Shown here: positions 61,943-64,000 of the stretch, piece after piece
Numbering within the stretch: the first letter of the stretch is position 1
Layout of the letters: each line of letters opens with the position of its first letter
Origin: Coprococcus aceti
GTDB taxonomy: Bacteria > Bacillota > Clostridia > Lachnospirales > Lachnospiraceae
Length of the DNA stretch: 64,000 nt
NCBI RefSeq assembly: GCF_025567285.1
Contig: NZ_JAOQJT010000001.1
Coordinates: 186,001-250,000, forward strand
Reading direction: 5' to 3'
Program-made: the position numbers and the translations under genes
The notes under the pieces: generated by a model
Database searches by the model: none
The model's input: only the letters and a program-made list of their open reading frames with translations
Told to the model about the DNA's origin: nothing

Positions 61943-63605
61943 CTGTATCTCTCCTTTTCTTTAGTGAATTTATGATCTGCAATGATCCTTTTCTCTGATC
62001 ATCTTTTTTCTGTGTATTCTTTTTTACATTTGCCTGCTGTTCACCGCTGGCGTCAGAAGTATCACCCTCGATCTCCTCAACCTTTGGAATATACTTCTTC
62101 AGGGTAAATACTATCGTTGTTCCGACACCAAGCTGGCTTGTGGCATATATGTTGCCGCCGTGCTCCTCAACGATCTTCTTGCATATAGCAAGTCCAAGAC
62201 CACTTCCGCCTCTTGACTGTCTTGCGCTGTCAGCTCTGTACATTCTGTCAAATATATGAGGCAGGCTCTCTGAATCTATTCCACGGCCATTGTCGCTTAT
62301 GGATACCTTAACCTCCGCGTCATTGTCATATATGTTGATATCTATCTGTCCATATTCCTTATCGGTATACTTGATAGCATTTGTAATTATGTTGTTGATG
62401 ACCCTCTTGAGCTGGTCAGGATCAACTATGACCTTCACATCGTCATCACAATAGTTCTTGTATGTGAGCGTCATGTTCTTGGAAAGGAGCGTCGTATATA
62501 CCTCCTCCATACAGTCATCAAAATAATCCTTCACCGATACCCTGTGGAACTCATATGGTATGGCGTTGTTGTTGATATTCGTATACAGTGAAAGCTCATT
62601 GATGAGGCTGTCCATCTCATTTGCCTTGCTGTATATCATCTTCAGATATCTCTCCTGCTTCTCAGGGGTATCTGCAACTCCATCCATGATTCCCTCCACA
62701 TAACCCTTGATGGTCGTGATAGGAGTACGGAGATCGTGTGATATATTGCTTATGAGCTGCCTGTTCTCTTCCTCATATCTCATCTTCGCCTTGGTAAAGT
62801 CTGACAGTTTCTGTCTCATATCCTCAAATGACTCACAGAGCTCACCAACCTCATCGACTCTGTTATCGCCAAAGTCTATCTTCTCGTCAAGGTTGCCTGA
62901 GCCCATACGCTCTGCTGCCTCCTTGAGCTTGACAAGAGGATTCACAAACTGCTGGTATACAAGGAATGCCACGACACCGCTCAGGAGCATCATCATTAGA
63001 ACCATCAGTATGGAATAACCCATGATGGTTCCCCTGAACTTCGCCATATAATTACCATAGTATGTGAGCATGTAAATATCTACCTGACTTCCATCCAGCA
63101 CATATGATACCTGGTTGCACAGATAGAATGACGGCTGGGTTATGAGATATTCCTGAACCTTTATATCACTGTTATTTCCGGTATCAATCGAATCACCATC
63201 TATCGCATTGATATTCGAACTGTTATCATTTCTCTTTAACTGCTCCTTCAGGCTCTCAGAAAAAGGATCAACGGAACTATATATGTACTCTCCATCCTTC
63301 TTAACTGCTATATGAGTATTTAATACCGAGCTCTTTTCATCCAGGGCATCTGCATTATCCTGGGTTGTATAGTATGAAGGATCCTTCTTCACCTTGCTTA
63401 TAACTTCCTCACGCAATGTGGACAGAGATTTGTACACATCATTGACCGGATCGTCCTCCGAATATAAAAGCTGCAGTGAGTGATTACGGCCATAAGTTCC
63501 AGTGATAAAATATCGCCCTATGATAGCCGTACCTATAACCATGGACAATATCGCTGCTATCCATATAAAAATTATCGCTATCTTAACTTTCTTAGTAATC
63601 TTCAT
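61935..63605 (-). CDS. Membrane sensor histidine kinase
   Basis: A 556-residue kinase. Membrane helix 1 (IAIIFIWIAAILSMVIGTAI) and helix 2 (ILMVLMMMLLSGVVAFLVYQ) flank an outer sensor domain of about 165 residues. Then come a HAMP segment (VNPLVKLKEAAERMGSGNLD), the phosphorylated His in ISNISHDLRTPITTIKGYVE, the N box NNIITNAIKYTDKEYGQ, the G boxes VSISDNGRGIDSESLPHIFD and SGLGLAICKKIVEEHGGNI. A charged Lys-rich tail follows. Its stop overlaps the start of the response regulator, so the two are coupled. The sensor domain matches no family I can name; envelope stress is a guess. Confidence 0.95.
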   Translation of the reverse strand: MKITKKVKIAIIFIWIAAILSMVIGTAIIGRYFITGTYGRNHSLQLLYSEDDPVNDVYKSLSTLREEVISKVKKDPSYYTTQDNADALDEKSSVLNTHIAVKKDGEYIYSSVDPFSESLKEQLKRNDNSSNINAIDGDSIDTGNNSDIKVQEYLITQPSFYLCNQVSYVLDGSQVDIYMLTYYGNYMAKFRGTIMGYSILMVLMMMLLSGVVAFLVYQQFVNPLVKLKEAAERMGSGNLDEKIDFGDNRVDEVGELCESFEDMRQKLSDFTKAKMRYEEENRQLISNISHDLRTPITTIKGYVEGIMDGVADTPEKQERYLKMIYSKANEMDSLINELSLYTNINNNAIPYEFHRVSVKDYFDDCMEEVYTTLLSKNMTLTYKNYCDDDVKVIVDPDQLKRVINNIITNAIKYTDKEYGQIDINIYDNDAEVKVSISDNGRGIDSESLPHIFDRMYRADSARQSRGGSGLGLAICKKIVEEHGGNIYATSQLGVGTTIVFTLKKYIPKVEEIEGDTSDASGEQQANVKKNTQKKDDQRKGSLQIINSLKKRRDTDE

Positions 63606-63672
63606 TCGTGTTAACTCCCATCTTACTAGCGCTAATTATAGCATTAATCCCTATTGTTAGTGTGTGAAGTTT

Positions 63673-64000
63673 TTATAAACTCTCTCTCTGTTTTCTTCTG
63701 AAAATGCCCTTTTTCTTTCTCTTTATCTCCGTTGCCGCAACCTCCTGTCTGGTCTGCTGAAGTTCTCTTATGGTGGCGTCAAGCTTTCTGTATCTCGCTT
63801 CCTCCTGATCCTCCTTCTCCTTCATCAGCACATCCATCTGTTTTACCACGTCATCGGACACCGCAGCGGACACTGACTGTGTTATCACCTTAAGGTTGTC
63901 CTTTATGGAGTTGCTGATTATCTTGTCCATGATATTCTGGAATTGTGCCATCTTGAAATCAACTATTCTTGAATCATCCCCCACATCGCTGCTCACCCTT
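63673..64000 (-). CDS. C-terminal part of a probable MerR-like HTH protein, 5' end outside window
   Basis: The frame runs off the right edge on the minus strand; the GTG at 63996 is probably an internal Val. The visible part is helical and charged: FKMAQFQNIMDKIISNSIKD, then VSAAVSDDVVKQMDVLMKEK, EEARYRKLDATIRELQQTRQ, and a basic tail KRKKKGIFRRKQRESL. This tail pattern is familiar from Clostridial MerR-type helix-turn-helix proteins with a coiled-coil C-terminus. The DNA-binding domain itself is outside the window, so the assignment is tentative. Confidence 0.55.
   Translation of the reverse strand, partial: RVSSDVGDDSRIVDFKMAQFQNIMDKIISNSIKDNLKVITQSVSAAVSDDVVKQMDVLMKEKEDQEEARYRKLDATIRELQQTRQEVAATEIKRKKKGIFRRKQRESL

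Overview
The window looks like chromosomal DNA of a Gram-positive, spore-forming gut Clostridium relative in the Lachnospiraceae, plausibly close to Coprococcus. This is inferred from the spore genes (SpoIID, a SpoIIQ-like protein, a CotS-like protein), T-box control of ileS, consensus AGGAGG ribosome sites, IspE of the non-mevalonate pathway, and carbohydrate genes of a fibre-degrading Firmicute. No rRNA, tRNA, CRISPR array, phage or intact transposase was seen. Most genes lie on the minus strand.

Layout. 0-3.5 kb: end of a GntR regulator, ispE, a flavin reductase, a DUF4358 lipoprotein and an SGNH-like membrane protein. 3.7-7.1 kb (+): an aldose epimerase and an InlB-repeat surface protein. 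7.2-11.1 kb (+): a sulfate ABC transporter operon in which three of four genes carry in-frame lesions, the last fused to the effector domain of a LacI regulator. 11.2-20.9 kb: a small membrane protein, cellobiose phosphorylase, a SpoIIQ/SpoIID pair, a cold-shock protein, a GH5 endoglucanase and glycogen phosphorylase. 21.1-25.1 kb: an operon of Hsp70, a zinc-ribbon membrane protein, DUF5685 and a J-domain protein. 25.1-32.3 kb: a pair of REP-like palindromes, an AGCS amino-acid transporter with an extra soluble insert, a metallophosphoesterase, and ileS with its T-box leader. 32.3-39.5 kb: an Fn3 remnant, a repeat-tailed membrane protein and a 1766-residue secreted repeat protein. 39.6-48.2 kb: an alpha-galactoside locus (GH36, CUT1 ABC importer, YesL protein, AraC regulator). 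48.4-54.1 kb: a Q-rich multi-span membrane protein, zinc-ribbon membrane proteins and two envelope glycosyltransferases. 54.2-64 kb: phosphoglucomutase, a CotS-like protein, CCA-adding enzyme, ProRS, an RluA enzyme, a two-component system and the end of a probable MerR-like protein.

How the genes fit together. The carbon genes describe an energy-saving glucan route. A secreted GH5 enzyme makes cello-oligosaccharides, GH94 phosphorylase yields glucose-1-phosphate, glycogen phosphorylase releases the same product from stores, and phosphoglucomutase passes it to glycolysis. A separate AraC-controlled importer plus GH36 handles alpha-galactosides. By contrast the sulfate importer looks non-functional.

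The items most worth following up are: the multiply damaged sulfate operon with its CysA-LacI fusion; the Hsp70-DUF5685-J operon, whose DUF5685 member has two Asp-rich motifs reminiscent of isoprenoid synthases; the AGCS transporter with a beta-rich insert; and two structured non-coding elements, at 42.64-42.81 kb and 61.06-61.26 kb.
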